From IMG/VR virus record IMGVR_UViG_3300032282_001564, positions 1 through 64,000 of that record: a DNA stretch of 64,000 nt; one strand, written 5' to 3'. Of the stretch, positions 53,104 to 63,060 are shown piece after piece (the first letter of the stretch is position 1; each line of letters opens with the position of its first letter). The stretch is from a virus. The notes below the pieces were generated by a model. It was not told the origin of the DNA, did no database searches, and worked only from the letters and a program-made list of their open reading frames with translations. The position numbers and the translations under genes are program-made.

Positions 53104-53887
53104 GGGCGCCGTAGTATTTGCTCTTAATAACGGGCAAACAGATTATGTAGCCATGGCGGATCAAACAAGCCGTTTGATCCAACACAACATGGGCATGCCA
53201 GTTACACTTGTTACAGATTTAACCAGCGAACCGGAGTTTGCGTATGATCGTATTGTTCGTATAGACATTGCTGGACACAATTTTAAATTAGATAATGCCA
53301 CAGTTCGTTGGCGTAATTTTGGACGCTACATGGCATACGAAGCCAGCACATATGATGAGACATTGTTGCTAGACACTGACTATCTAGTACTTGATGATAG
53401 TTTGTTAAAATTATTTGCCACGGACTTTGACTATAGACTAATGCATCACAACGTAACTGATTCTGGTCCGCTGTATGAAGAAATGGGAGAAACTAGTTTA
53501 CCATTTATCTGGGCCACAGTAGTAGCATTTAGAAAAACTGAACGCTCAAGACTATTCTTTAATCTTGTTGGACGTATACAACGTAATTACAACTACTATA
53601 GGACTTTGTTTAATGTTCGCGAAAGTAATTTTAGAAACGATTATGCATTTGCAATGGCTAATATAATTATAAGTGGTTACGACATTAACGAAGACCAAGG
53701 CATTCCTTGGCCAATGTACACATTAGAAAAACCAGTGGTGTCTATTAAACCTACTGATAATTTCTTACATGTCAAGTACGCCGATTTGGCAACAGTAGTT
53801 CCTTACCAGAATATACACGTAATGGATAAAGAATATTTGTTAAGTGACAATTTTAAAAATTTAGTAGGAGAACTCTGTGAATCATAA
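53072..53887 (+). CDS. Glycosyltransferase-like protein (GT-A type, DTD motif)
   Basis: A 271-residue protein with a nucleotide-sugar transferase layout: GAVVFALNNGQTDYVAMADQ at the start (Rossmann-like first strand), ETLLLDTDYLVLDDS near 96-110 with a DxD-type metal motif, and later HVKYADLATVVPYQNIHVMD. GT8-like glycosyltransferases look like this. It is a paralogue of the next gene. Donor and acceptor are unknown; phage proteins, DNA or host glycans are all possible. Confidence 0.65.
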   Translation: MANLRKSAKSRGAVVFALNNGQTDYVAMADQTSRLIQHNMGMPVTLVTDLTSEPEFAYDRIVRIDIAGHNFKLDNATVRWRNFGRYMAYEASTYDETLLLDTDYLVLDDSLLKLFATDFDYRLMHHNVTDSGPLYEEMGETSLPFIWATVVAFRKTERSRLFFNLVGRIQRNYNYYRTLFNVRESNFRNDYAFAMANIIISGYDINEDQGIPWPMYTLEKPVVSIKPTDNFLHVKYADLATVVPYQNIHVMDKEYLLSDNFKNLVGELCES

Positions 53888-54695
53888 AGAACAAGCTGGC
53901 TTTGTTACTTTTGCACAGAACACAGACCAAGTTGATTATTTAGAACTGGCCGCAGTACAAGCACAAAACATTAAACTAACACAAAAGTTAAATCGTACAG
54001 CAGTAATAGTAGATAGTGCAACCAAGGAAAAAGTAAATGACGATCATCGTGGCGTTTTTGATTATATCATTGATCTTCCCCATGATTATAATGATCCTAC
54101 TAATGCTAGAAAGTTTGCTAATGAGTGGCAAGTCTTTTGGCTTACGCCTTTTAAAGAAACTGTTAAATTAGAAAGTGATTTACTGTTTACTCGTAGCATT
54201 GATCATTGGTGGACAGCATTTAGGTTACGCAACGTTTGTTTAAGCGTAGGGGCAAGAGATTATCGCGGTAATAGAAATTATAAAAATTTATACCGTAGAG
54301 AATTTCCAGAAAATGAACTACCTGATGTATACAACGGATTAATGTATTTTAGATATAGCCAAGAAGCTGTACAATTTTTTAATGTTGCCCGTGCTGTTTT
54401 TAATAATTGGGCACACATAAGAGACAACCTACTGATTAACTGTAGAGATGAAACTCCGAGCACAGATGTACTGTATGCGGTTACTGCACTTATAGTTGGA
54501 CCAGAAAATTGTACAGCACACAGTTTAGATTTTATAAACTTTACACACATGAAATCGGCATTCAATGGATGGAGTGATAACCGTATGTGGACCGACACAG
54601 TAGTCGGCGAAACAGATGGTAATATGATACGAATTAATAATTTAAATCAATACCATCCGGTACATTACTACGATAAAGATTATGTTAAAAGATGA
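53877..54695 (+). CDS. Glycosyltransferase-like paralogue with altered DxD
   Basis: A 272-residue protein aligned to its upstream neighbour (GFVTFAQNTDQVDYLELAAV; then ETVKLESDLLFTRSID near 96-111). The metal-binding DTD of the neighbour is ESD here, so activity may differ or be lost. GTG start at 53877 with AGGAG six bases before it; overlaps the preceding gene by 11 bases. The C-terminus (HPVHYYDKDYVK) matches family endings. Confidence 0.6.
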   Translation: MNHKEQAGFVTFAQNTDQVDYLELAAVQAQNIKLTQKLNRTAVIVDSATKEKVNDDHRGVFDYIIDLPHDYNDPTNARKFANEWQVFWLTPFKETVKLESDLLFTRSIDHWWTAFRLRNVCLSVGARDYRGNRNYKNLYRREFPENELPDVYNGLMYFRYSQEAVQFFNVARAVFNNWAHIRDNLLINCRDETPSTDVLYAVTALIVGPENCTAHSLDFINFTHMKSAFNGWSDNRMWTDTVVGETDGNMIRINNLNQYHPVHYYDKDYVKR

Positions 54696-55023
54696 AGATG
54701 TATTTGCGTTACTAACTCCTGCACCGCAAGTAGAAATAGAGTATAGGATCTACTACAACGATGCAGGCGATATTACGCATTGCTCAATGATAGAACACGC
54801 CGATGGAAATTACATTGTTGTGGATAAAGACACATACAATAATTATTTCCAATACCACATAGTCAACGGTAAGTTAAAAAAGATAGAATCGGACGCTAGA
54901 TATATCGTAAAATTGCGTAAGTCAACAAAAGGATATCCTGTAGTAGCAGGAAACGCCAGCTTAATATTAGAGCCGGGCGAAACACATGAAAATATAGAAT
55001 ACTATGAACGAACAGATAATTGA
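54682..55023 (+). CDS. Small beta-rich protein between glycosyltransferases
   Basis: A 113-residue protein with IEYRIYYNDAGDITHCSM (about 18-35), then GNYIVVDKDTYNNY and NGKLKKIESD. Similar small proteins with a YIVV-D/K-x-x-Y pattern are known to me from T4-like phages, without function. It overlaps both neighbours, so its level should match the transferases. It could be an accessory subunit or a substrate of the cassette (inference). Confidence 0.65.
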   Translation: MLKDEDVFALLTPAPQVEIEYRIYYNDAGDITHCSMIEHADGNYIVVDKDTYNNYFQYHIVNGKLKKIESDARYIVKLRKSTKGYPVVAGNASLILEPGETHENIEYYERTDN

Positions 55024-55900
55024 TATTGCTGATATAGATTGCATTTACCTTAGTTATGATGAACCACGTAAAGAAGAATTTTGGATTATGATTCAAAATA
55101 TGGTTCCTTGGGCTGAACGTGTTGATGGTATTAAAGGGTCAGACGCCGCACATAAAGCGGCCGCAATGACTAGTACCACTGATTGGTTTGTACTAATTGA
55201 TGGAGACAATATACCAGACCCTGACTTCTTTAATAAACAATTAATACTAACAGACGAACACCAAGGTGGTGCATTTCGTTGGCGAGCTCGTAATGTTGTT
55301 AACGGATTAATGTATGGCAACGGTGGTATGAGTGTGTGGTCAAAAGAATTTGTAATGAATATGCGTACACACGAAGCAAGTGATGGTACTGCGGCCAACG
55401 ATGTAGAGTTTTGTTTTTATCCTAACTACTACAGTATGAATGATTGTTATAGTACAACACATCCTAATGCTACTCCATTCCAGGCCTGGCGTGCCGGATT
55501 CCGCGAAGGTGTTAAGATGTCGTTAGATCGCGGAGCAAAGCCTAGTCTTGAAGAATTTGAACAGCGTGTACATAGTCGCAATTATGATCATTTGTGCATT
55601 TGGCAAAGCGTTGGCGCCGACGCAGAAAATGGCTTTTGGTCTATTTACGGAGCACGACTTGGTACTTACATGACCATGATTGAAGGATGGAATCACAAAG
55701 AAGTACAAGACTTTGATGTGCTGGCTAAACTATGGGAATCGTTTAGCCAAGACGGCGCTGACCAATGTTGTAGTGTAGGCGACACACTACGTAGAAAATT
55801 AGGCATGCCTATAGTAGATATGGATCCTGCTGAAAGTGAGTTCTTTAAACATCACTACAGATCGCAACATAAAAATTTAGGAATAATGATTCGTGAGTAA
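55004..55900 (+). CDS. Glycosyltransferase-like protein (GT-A type, DGD motif)
   Basis: A 298-residue protein: DCIYLSYDEPRKEEFW at the start, then WAERVDGIKGSDAAHKAA and WFVLIDGDNIPDPDFF (about 61-76), whose DGD fits a DxD metal site, then FRWRARNVVNGLMYGNGG (about 90-107), where an acceptor pocket is usual. I recall this family in cyanophages annotated as glycosyltransferase. Its end overlaps the next gene's GTG. Confidence 0.7.
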   Translation: MNEQIIDIADIDCIYLSYDEPRKEEFWIMIQNMVPWAERVDGIKGSDAAHKAAAMTSTTDWFVLIDGDNIPDPDFFNKQLILTDEHQGGAFRWRARNVVNGLMYGNGGMSVWSKEFVMNMRTHEASDGTAANDVEFCFYPNYYSMNDCYSTTHPNATPFQAWRAGFREGVKMSLDRGAKPSLEEFEQRVHSRNYDHLCIWQSVGADAENGFWSIYGARLGTYMTMIEGWNHKEVQDFDVLAKLWESFSQDGADQCCSVGDTLRRKLGMPIVDMDPAESEFFKHHYRSQHKNLGIMIRE

Positions 55901-57278
55901 AAGCGATTTTATGTCTGCCGCAGAGCAGATGCAGGCAAAGCTAGGCCCAGCACTATGTTTGGCTAAATGGAAACAAGTAAGTTTACATTTACCTACAGGG
56001 TTAACTAACAGTTGTTATCATCCTCCGCTACACACAATCGATGCTGAAGAGATTAAAACAAAACCCGGAGCACTACACAACACAGCACATAAAAAGGCTC
56101 AGCGTGTTATTATGCTTAAGAATGAGCGTCCGCAAGAGTGTAGTTATTGTTGGACACAGGAAGACTTAGGTAATTTAAGCGATCGTCATTATAGGTCAGG
56201 TGAGCCTTGGGCCGCAGAAGATTATGACGTTATTAAAAACAGCAAAGGAACTGAAGATGATGTTATTCCGTCGTATGTCGAGGTTAACTTTAATCATGCG
56301 TGTAATTTGCGATGTAGTTATTGTAGCCCTCAGTTTAGCAGTAGCTGGCAAACAGAAGTGGACAAGTATGGCGGCTACCCAACAAGTGTCATTCATAATG
56401 ATCCTAGTCATTTTACTGGCAATCGTCGGCCTATACCACATTCCCACGATAATCCTTATGTTGATGCCTTCTGGGAATGGTGGCCTACACTATATCCTAA
56501 ACTAAAACATTTCCGCATGACCGGTGGTGAGCCATTGATGGACAAGAATACATACAAAGTATTTGACTATGTATTGGCCTTACCTAACCCAGAATTGCAT
56601 TTGGATGTGACCAGCAACTTCAGTGTGGAAGATAACTTGATGAATAAGTATCTTGACTATGTAAAACAATTATGTTCTACACAAATTGAACATTTTATGC
56701 AGTATGTTAGTGTAGACACCGGCAACGTCAAACATGCTGAATATATCAGGCACGGACTTGATATGAATCGACTACACGAGAATGTCAACAGATTCTTAAC
56801 AGAAATTCCATACCGTAATAGTCTAACATTTATTATTACCATGAATAATCTAAGTGTACTTGGATTACAACGACAATTAAATTGGATTCTTGAATTGCGT
56901 AAAAAGTACAGCACTACATATCAACGTGTTTGGTTTGACACTCCGTTGCTACGTACACCGACTTGGCAAAGTCTACAAATACTGCCACCTGTGTATGCCG
57001 GTGTGCTAGAACGTGTGGCCGATTGGATGGAATTACATTTAGAAACCGCAGACAAGCCATTTCAAGGTTTTAAAGACTATGAAGTACAGCGTATGCGTAG
57101 GGATATAGATTGGATGAAAGAAGGTTGTAATCTAGATCCAAAATATGTTAAACTGCAACGTGCAGATTTTTATCGTTTCTTTAATGAACACGATAAACGT
57201 CGTGGCACAGACTTTTTAGCAACATTTCCTGAAATGCGAGAATTTTGGAAAGAATGTGAGTACCATGCCAAGAATTAA
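55893..57278 (+). CDS. Radical SAM protein with N-terminal twitch-type domain (4 of 9)
   Basis: A 461-residue enzyme. Core motif CNLRCSYC (C137, C141, C144); SAM-binding TGGEP near 210. An N-terminal Cys set (C22, C41, C83, C86 in ECSYCW) would hold an auxiliary cluster. It starts with GTG overlapping the preceding TAA. The next gene is a close paralogue (shared HHP/HPPLH, PKALHN/PGALHN, CWxxED, ISDR/LSDR and a near-identical ending RRGxxFxxTFP), so tandem duplication is likely. Confidence 0.9.
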   Translation: MSKSDFMSAAEQMQAKLGPALCLAKWKQVSLHLPTGLTNSCYHPPLHTIDAEEIKTKPGALHNTAHKKAQRVIMLKNERPQECSYCWTQEDLGNLSDRHYRSGEPWAAEDYDVIKNSKGTEDDVIPSYVEVNFNHACNLRCSYCSPQFSSSWQTEVDKYGGYPTSVIHNDPSHFTGNRRPIPHSHDNPYVDAFWEWWPTLYPKLKHFRMTGGEPLMDKNTYKVFDYVLALPNPELHLDVTSNFSVEDNLMNKYLDYVKQLCSTQIEHFMQYVSVDTGNVKHAEYIRHGLDMNRLHENVNRFLTEIPYRNSLTFIITMNNLSVLGLQRQLNWILELRKKYSTTYQRVWFDTPLLRTPTWQSLQILPPVYAGVLERVADWMELHLETADKPFQGFKDYEVQRMRRDIDWMKEGCNLDPKYVKLQRADFYRFFNEHDKRRGTDFLATFPEMREFWKECEYHAKN

Positions 57279-58614
57279 TAACGAGTCAGACTTAGAATAC
57301 AAACGCCGTGTAATTGACATTAAGTCAGAAAGTTTCTGCGGTGCAAAATGGTATAACGCTACTATATGGCTAGGTTCAGGTATGACTACAAGTTGTCATC
57401 ACCCTTTACCGCATAAGGTAGAAGTAGCAGATGTCATAGCAAATCCTAAAGCATTACACAATACAACACAAAAGAAGATAGAACGCAGTCAGATGCAAAA
57501 GGGCGAACGTCCTACAGGTTGTGAATACTGCTGGAAAATCGAAGACATTGGTCGCGACAATATTAGCGACCGTGTTTATAAAACTGTTATATACCAAGAC
57601 AAGGACTTAGACTATGCATACAATCTTGACCCAACCACTGATGTGGATTTACAAACTCTTGAAATCGCCTTTGACCGCACCTGCCAGTTTGCTTGCTCTT
57701 ACTGCAACCCTGCCTTTTCTTCCACCTGGGTCAAAGATATCGATCGCAATGGCCCTTATACTGGCCTTGTCAGTGATGGCCGTAACCATTTCACTCATTC
57801 GCATGGAAGTAGCCAACTATACCGCTTTGGTGAAGAAAATCCATATGTCACAGCTTTCCACAAGTGGTGGGAATCAGATCTACATAAGACGCTTCAAGAA
57901 CTCCGTATTACAGGTGGAGAGCCACTTATGTCAGGCGAAACGTGGAAACTTATCGATTGGTTTAAGACGAACAAGGGCAAAAGCAAGACACGTCTAGCAA
58001 TTAATAGTAACCTAGGTACACAAGTAGATATTGATCGTTTGCTTGCAAGTATTGATGGTGTTGAAATAGATTTATATACCAGCAACGAAGCAATGAATCT
58101 ACAGGCCGAATATATCCGCGATGGGCTTGTATTTGATGATTGGGCAAACAATGTAGAACGACTACTAGACTCAGGTAAGTTCCGTGGGCTTCACGTTATG
58201 TGTACAATTAATGCCTTGTGTCTCGATAGCCTTGATAGTTTTCTTGAAATGGTTTATAACTGGAAACTAGAATACGGCAAAGACAGTATTAATTTTTCTC
58301 TAAATATATTACGCTTTCCTAGTTTTCAAAGTCCGCTAGTATTACCTGACTCGTCAAGAACGTACTATAGAGAAAAACTGCAAGAGTGGCTGGATCATAA
58401 CTACAGCAGTGAATTTATACACCGCTTTGAACTTGATCAGTTAAAACGATTAATAGATTATCTTGACGTAGTTAAAACTCCACATGCCGGCGCCGCAGAG
58501 CAAGAAATATTGCGTAGGGATTTTAAATTGTTTTATCAACAATACGATCAACGCCGCGGCAAAAACTTTACAGAAACATTTCCTGCATTAGCAGAATGGT
58601 ATAATACACTATGA
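57256..58614 (+). CDS. Radical SAM protein with N-terminal twitch-type domain (5 of 9), mosaic
   Basis: A 452-residue paralogue of the previous enzyme. Core motif CQFACSYC (C143, C147, C150), ITGGEPLM near 217, auxiliary cysteines C28, C47, C89 and C92. The GTG at 57256 parallels the GTG-AGT start of its neighbour; an ATG at 57265 is the alternative. Codons from about 57610 to 57960, covering the core motif, favour C-ending forms (GCC, ACC, TCC, GAC), unlike the A/T-ending usage around them, which suggests a recently acquired patch. Confidence 0.88.
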   Translation: MSTMPRINNESDLEYKRRVIDIKSESFCGAKWYNATIWLGSGMTTSCHHPLPHKVEVADVIANPKALHNTTQKKIERSQMQKGERPTGCEYCWKIEDIGRDNISDRVYKTVIYQDKDLDYAYNLDPTTDVDLQTLEIAFDRTCQFACSYCNPAFSSTWVKDIDRNGPYTGLVSDGRNHFTHSHGSSQLYRFGEENPYVTAFHKWWESDLHKTLQELRITGGEPLMSGETWKLIDWFKTNKGKSKTRLAINSNLGTQVDIDRLLASIDGVEIDLYTSNEAMNLQAEYIRDGLVFDDWANNVERLLDSGKFRGLHVMCTINALCLDSLDSFLEMVYNWKLEYGKDSINFSLNILRFPSFQSPLVLPDSSRTYYREKLQEWLDHNYSSEFIHRFELDQLKRLIDYLDVVKTPHAGAAEQEILRRDFKLFYQQYDQRRGKNFTETFPALAEWYNTL

Positions 58615-59927
58615 GTAAAGACTTTTATAACAAAGGTTACGATTATATGGCTCGCAAGCCATATTTCATTGAACGTGAAGAACTAACACCACGCCAATGG
58701 CAATTACTAACTGAAAGCGATCGCTTCTGTATGCTTCCGTGGATGCACATGCATGCCTTTCCGGATGGTCGTGCTTATCCTTGTTGTTTAGCTGACTACT
58801 GGCATCCAGTCGGTGATTTACGCAAAGACACAATGGCGGAAGTATGGAACCAAGACGCATATAAAACAATGCGTACAAATATGTTAACTGAGCGTGAGTG
58901 CAAAGAGTGTACAAAATGTTACGAACAAGAAGCAAATGGTTTCTTTAGTATGCGTAACGATAGCAATCGTAATTATGGACATCATATAGCCGAAGTAGAA
59001 AACACCAAGCCAGATGGCACTAACCCAGAATTTAAAATTCGTTATTGGGACGTTCGCTTTAGTAACTTATGTAATTTTAGCTGTCGTAGTTGCGGTCCTA
59101 TTTTTAGCTCAAATTGGTATAACGATCATGTAAAGTTATATAATCGTAAACCTGATGTACTTGGTCGTGATATGGCTAGAGTTGAATACACTACCGGTGA
59201 CGAAGATAATATGATAGCTCAAATGATGCCACACGTACCACATCTAGAGCAAGTATACTTTGCCGGTGGCGAACCATTGATCATGAAAGAACATTACTTT
59301 CTGTTAGAAAAATTAGAAGAACTAGATAAAACAGAAGTGCGAATTCAATACAACACAAACTTTAGCGAACTACGCTACAAGGACAAGCACGTATTTGATT
59401 ACTGGCGAAAGTTTAAGAATGTCAGTGTGGGTGCAAGTCTTGATGCTAGTGGAGCCAGGGCAGAGCTAATGCGTAAAGGAACAGACTGGGCACAAGCAGT
59501 TGATAACCGTCGACGTATGCAAACAGAAGTGCCACACGTAGACTTTTATATCAGTGCCACAGTTAGTGCTATGAACATTCTACACGTACTAGACTTTCAT
59601 CAAGAGTGGACTGAATTAGGATTAATTAGAGCACAAGACTTTAATGTAAATATTTGCCAAAGTCCCGAATGGTATCGTATTGATATCTTCCCTGAATGGT
59701 TTAAGAACGATGTTATTATTCCTGCATATGAACGACATATTGCTTGGTTGGAGCCACAGGATAATCTTAAACGTGCCACTAACGGATTTAAGTCAGCCTT
59801 GAACTTTTTACGTTCCGGAGATCAAAGTCATCACTGGCCACGCTTTGTAGAAGAAATACGTAAGTTAGATGAAATACGTGGCGAAGATTTTTGGGCAACT
59901 TTCCCAGAGCTTGCTAGTTTAAAATGA
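58611..59927 (+). CDS. Radical SAM protein with N-terminal twitch-type domain (6 of 9)
   Basis: A 438-residue enzyme. N-terminal auxiliary set: FCMLPWMHMHAF (C40), YPCCLAD (C58, C59), ECKECTKC (C97, C100, C103). Core motif CNFSCRSC (C154, C158, C161), AGGEPLI near 215. ATGA overlap with the previous stop gives tight coupling. It belongs to the same subfamily as the genes at 60915 and 63053 (C-M-x-P-W start, CC doublet). Confidence 0.9.
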   Translation: MSKDFYNKGYDYMARKPYFIEREELTPRQWQLLTESDRFCMLPWMHMHAFPDGRAYPCCLADYWHPVGDLRKDTMAEVWNQDAYKTMRTNMLTERECKECTKCYEQEANGFFSMRNDSNRNYGHHIAEVENTKPDGTNPEFKIRYWDVRFSNLCNFSCRSCGPIFSSNWYNDHVKLYNRKPDVLGRDMARVEYTTGDEDNMIAQMMPHVPHLEQVYFAGGEPLIMKEHYFLLEKLEELDKTEVRIQYNTNFSELRYKDKHVFDYWRKFKNVSVGASLDASGARAELMRKGTDWAQAVDNRRRMQTEVPHVDFYISATVSAMNILHVLDFHQEWTELGLIRAQDFNVNICQSPEWYRIDIFPEWFKNDVIIPAYERHIAWLEPQDNLKRATNGFKSALNFLRSGDQSHHWPRFVEEIRKLDEIRGEDFWATFPELASLK

Positions 59928-60925
59928 TAAACTATAAAGATATACGTAGCGTACATTTTGAGATTAGTACTAGATGTAATAGTACTTGTCCTGATTGTCC
60001 ACGCAACTTTCGCGGGGTAGACTTAGTAGATACATATCCAGTTACTGATATGAGTCTTGCTGATGCTAAACGTGTGTTTACTGTTGATTTCCTACAACAG
60101 TTAAATCATATTACTATCAATGGTAACTTTGGTGACTTTGTTACTGCACGTGATGGATTAGAAATTGTAAAGTATTTTAAATCGGCTAACCCTGGTTTGT
60201 ATATAGAAATTAGTACCAACGGTAGTGCTCGCCCGGACATCTGGGATCCATTAGGTCGACTAGGTGTTAAAGTTTATTTTAGGCTTGATGGATTAAAAGA
60301 CACACATCATCTATATAGACAGGGAACAGACTTTGAGTTTATACTAGATAATGCCAGCAAATTTATTGCCGCCGGTGGCAATGCAGTTTGGTCTATGATT
60401 GTATTTGATCACAATCGCTACCAAATTGAAGAAGCCAGAGCAATGAGCCAAACTTTGGGTTTTCAAGAGTTTGATGAAGTATACGCAGGGAGAGATGTAA
60501 TGCCTGTGTTTACTAGAGATAAAAAATTAAGTCATGTAATTGGTGACTATCGCGGTAGCACAGATTTTGATCAACTATTCAATGCCTATAACTATTATAA
60601 AGTAGATCCTACTGTAGCGGTAAAGGCAGAAAAGACAAATTATAAAATTGATTGTTACGCTAAACGTAATCAAGAAATATACATCTGTGCCAATGGCGAA
60701 GTTTATCCTTGCTGTTGGATTGGCAACTATCCACGACATAGTTGTGCTCGCCCTAGTAACTATCAACTACAGCCGTTAATTAAAGACAACAACGCAATTG
60801 AACATGGAATAGAAACAGCCATTACATGGTTCAACCAAATAGAAAAAACTTGGGATATAGATGGAGTCCCAAATGGTAAAATATATGAATGCAACGAAAC
60901 CTGCGGAATTAAAAATGCTTCCTAA
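59924..60925 (+). CDS. Radical SAM protein with C-terminal SPASM-like region (7 of 9)
   Basis: A 333-residue enzyme. CNSTCPDC (C18, C22, C25); GNFGDF near 67 in the GGEP position; STNGSARP near 97. C-terminal cysteines in KIDCYAK, CANGEVYPCCWIG and CNETCG fit a SPASM domain with an auxiliary cluster. It is a paralogue of the minus-strand enzyme at 15696 (shared LDGLxDTHxxYRQGTDF and AAGGNAVW). It starts by ATGA overlap. Confidence 0.9.
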   Translation: MINYKDIRSVHFEISTRCNSTCPDCPRNFRGVDLVDTYPVTDMSLADAKRVFTVDFLQQLNHITINGNFGDFVTARDGLEIVKYFKSANPGLYIEISTNGSARPDIWDPLGRLGVKVYFRLDGLKDTHHLYRQGTDFEFILDNASKFIAAGGNAVWSMIVFDHNRYQIEEARAMSQTLGFQEFDEVYAGRDVMPVFTRDKKLSHVIGDYRGSTDFDQLFNAYNYYKVDPTVAVKAEKTNYKIDCYAKRNQEIYICANGEVYPCCWIGNYPRHSCARPSNYQLQPLIKDNNAIEHGIETAITWFNQIEKTWDIDGVPNGKIYECNETCGIKNAS

Positions 60926-62129
60926 GACTATCTGTATGCTACCTTGGATTAGTGTTGAAACTAGCCCAATGGGTACAGTACGCCCGTGCTGTATGGCACA
61001 TGATGAGATAGTAGATGACAATGGAAAGAAATACGACTTAAATGAAACAACGATTGAAGAAGCGTACCATAGTACTTATATGCAAAAATTGCGACAGGAG
61101 TTCCGTGATGGAAACAGACCGGGAACCTGTAACCGCTGTTGGGAGGAAGAGGCAGCGGGCCGAGACAGCAAACGAATCCACAGTCAAGTTCGTCTTAAAG
61201 AACTGTTTAAAAAAGTAGACTGGGATAATAACAATCCTGACCAACTTTGGTTTGTTGATTTAAAACTAGGTAATATCTGTAACTTAAAATGTCGTATATG
61301 TGGCTCGTGGTCCAGCTCAAGTTGGGCTACAGAAGAAATGGCCTACTTAGAACCTGGACGCAACAAGAAAGAACACATTGCCTACACTTGGTTAAAACAA
61401 GGCGCATGGCCACGTAAGACAACAACGTTCTGGGATAATATGCGTGAGCTTATTCCTAACATCAGATACTTTGAGTTTACTGGCGGTGAGCCTTGGATGA
61501 TTCAGGAGCACTGGGACCTATTAAAATTTGCCGCAGATAATAGATACAGTCAAAACATTGACATACATTACAACACCAATGCCACACAAGAGCTAGGCGA
61601 ACATACTGCGGTATGGAGCAAATTTGGTCGGGTAGACATTGCCTTCAGCGTTGACAATGTGGAAGAACGTTTTGAATATGAACGTTACGGTGCTGATTGG
61701 GTGTTGGCAAATAAAATCATCGACGATGTGCATTTTGCCAAAGAAGTGGATAGCCCTAACATAACCACACAACTTTGTTTTACTATCAATATTCAGAATG
61801 TTTACTACCTAGATGAATTACTTGCGTGGGCAAACACTAAAAACTTTGGTGACATATATTTTAATATGCTACACAGTCCAGACCATATGAGCATACAGCA
61901 TATGACTCCGCAAGCACAAGAATTAGTCTTAAACAAACTTAAAACTACATTTTGGACTAGCCGTAAGTATCAAGAAGAAATCAATAGTGTCATTAATTTT
62001 ATCGAAGCGGGCCCAGGTAGTGATGGTCAAGAGTTCTTACGTAAAATGAAACAAACAGATGCGTATCGCAAACAAGACTTTAGAGATACACATAGAGAAA
62101 TAGCTATTGCTATGGGTTATGAAGATTAA
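60915..62129 (+). CDS. Radical SAM protein with N-terminal twitch-type domain (8 of 9)
   Basis: A 404-residue enzyme. Auxiliary set: ICMLPW (C7), RPCCMAH (C25, C26), TCNRCWEEE (C72, C75). Core motif CNLKCRIC (C122, C126, C129), FTGGEPWM near 196. The frame is open upstream to 60861, but the ATG at 60915 gives the family N-terminus (KTICMLPW), so it is preferred; this overlaps the preceding gene by 11 bases. Confidence 0.9.
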   Translation: MLPKTICMLPWISVETSPMGTVRPCCMAHDEIVDDNGKKYDLNETTIEEAYHSTYMQKLRQEFRDGNRPGTCNRCWEEEAAGRDSKRIHSQVRLKELFKKVDWDNNNPDQLWFVDLKLGNICNLKCRICGSWSSSSWATEEMAYLEPGRNKKEHIAYTWLKQGAWPRKTTTFWDNMRELIPNIRYFEFTGGEPWMIQEHWDLLKFAADNRYSQNIDIHYNTNATQELGEHTAVWSKFGRVDIAFSVDNVEERFEYERYGADWVLANKIIDDVHFAKEVDSPNITTQLCFTINIQNVYYLDELLAWANTKNFGDIYFNMLHSPDHMSIQHMTPQAQELVLNKLKTTFWTSRKYQEEINSVINFIEAGPGSDGQEFLRKMKQTDAYRKQDFRDTHREIAIAMGYED

Positions 62130-63060
62130 ACTAGTTCACTTCAACAATGAATTTGGTAAATTTGTTTACCCAGCGTTTGCTGATTGTTTTTCTAACTACT
62201 TTGAATTAGAAGAATATGATACTACAAAAACGTACGATAAAGCCAGTACTGTATTTGTAATTAACACGCATCAATATATTTTTGTTAATCATTTAGTAAA
62301 CGATGGATACAAAGTTTTAGTAGAAAATCTACAGGAAAATTCTATTAACACACCATTGTCAGGCGAGCGAGTACAGCATATGATTTGTGTACACGATACT
62401 CGCATTACTGATATGATTACTGTACCTTTGTATTTTTGGTACAAAGAAAGTCGGCAGTTTGACTACAGGTCTTTACCAAGAACTAACACAGCCGATCTTA
62501 AATTTTTATTAATGATGAATTACCAAAGGGGTTTTAGAGATGCAATACATTATGTGTTTGACGACATACGTAATGAAGGCCTATATAGCTATGTTAGCCA
62601 CGGCATACAAATGCCCAGAGACATTAGGCAAAGCCAACCCCATTGGGATAGATACATTAACGCCGAATGGTATAACCGTACACAATTTAGTGTAGTAGTA
62701 GAAACGGCAATGACCCGTGGCCCAAGGGAAGTTTTTATAACAGAAAAAACAACAAAGCCGTTGGCAATGCGGCATCCGTTTATTACTTTGGCTTGTCCCG
62801 AAACACTAGCATTACTTAGAGCCGCAGGATTTGAAACGTACAATAACTTATTTGACGAAACATATGATACGGTCTTAGATGAACATGAAAGAATTAGAAA
62901 CGTATATCAACAAGTAAAAAATTACAACCATAATGGTTACGATAAAATTACACAAGATAAAATAGACTATAACTATAATTACTTTTACGATTATAATCAA
63001 GTAAACAAAAGATTTACACAAGACATAGTAACACCAATATTAGAATTTGCCAATGAATAA
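62119..63060 (+). CDS. Glycosyltransferase-like protein (fucosyltransferase/exostosin-type C-terminus)
   Basis: A 313-residue protein. Its C-terminal half reads VVVETAMTRGPREVFITEKT, then TKPLAMRHPFI, then LLRAAGFETYNNLFDETYD, the pattern (E-T, F-ITEKT-KPL, HPFI, GF-T) of GT10-like and exostosin-like transferases, where the E/K/T block binds the nucleotide sugar. The N-terminus is Rossmann-like. The ATG at 62119 is chosen over an upstream TTG. It sits between two radical SAM genes with overlaps on both sides, tying glycosyl transfer to radical chemistry. Confidence 0.65.
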   Translation: MKIKLVHFNNEFGKFVYPAFADCFSNYFELEEYDTTKTYDKASTVFVINTHQYIFVNHLVNDGYKVLVENLQENSINTPLSGERVQHMICVHDTRITDMITVPLYFWYKESRQFDYRSLPRTNTADLKFLLMMNYQRGFRDAIHYVFDDIRNEGLYSYVSHGIQMPRDIRQSQPHWDRYINAEWYNRTQFSVVVETAMTRGPREVFITEKTTKPLAMRHPFITLACPETLALLRAAGFETYNNLFDETYDTVLDEHERIRNVYQQVKNYNHNGYDKITQDKIDYNYNYFYDYNQVNKRFTQDIVTPILEFANE

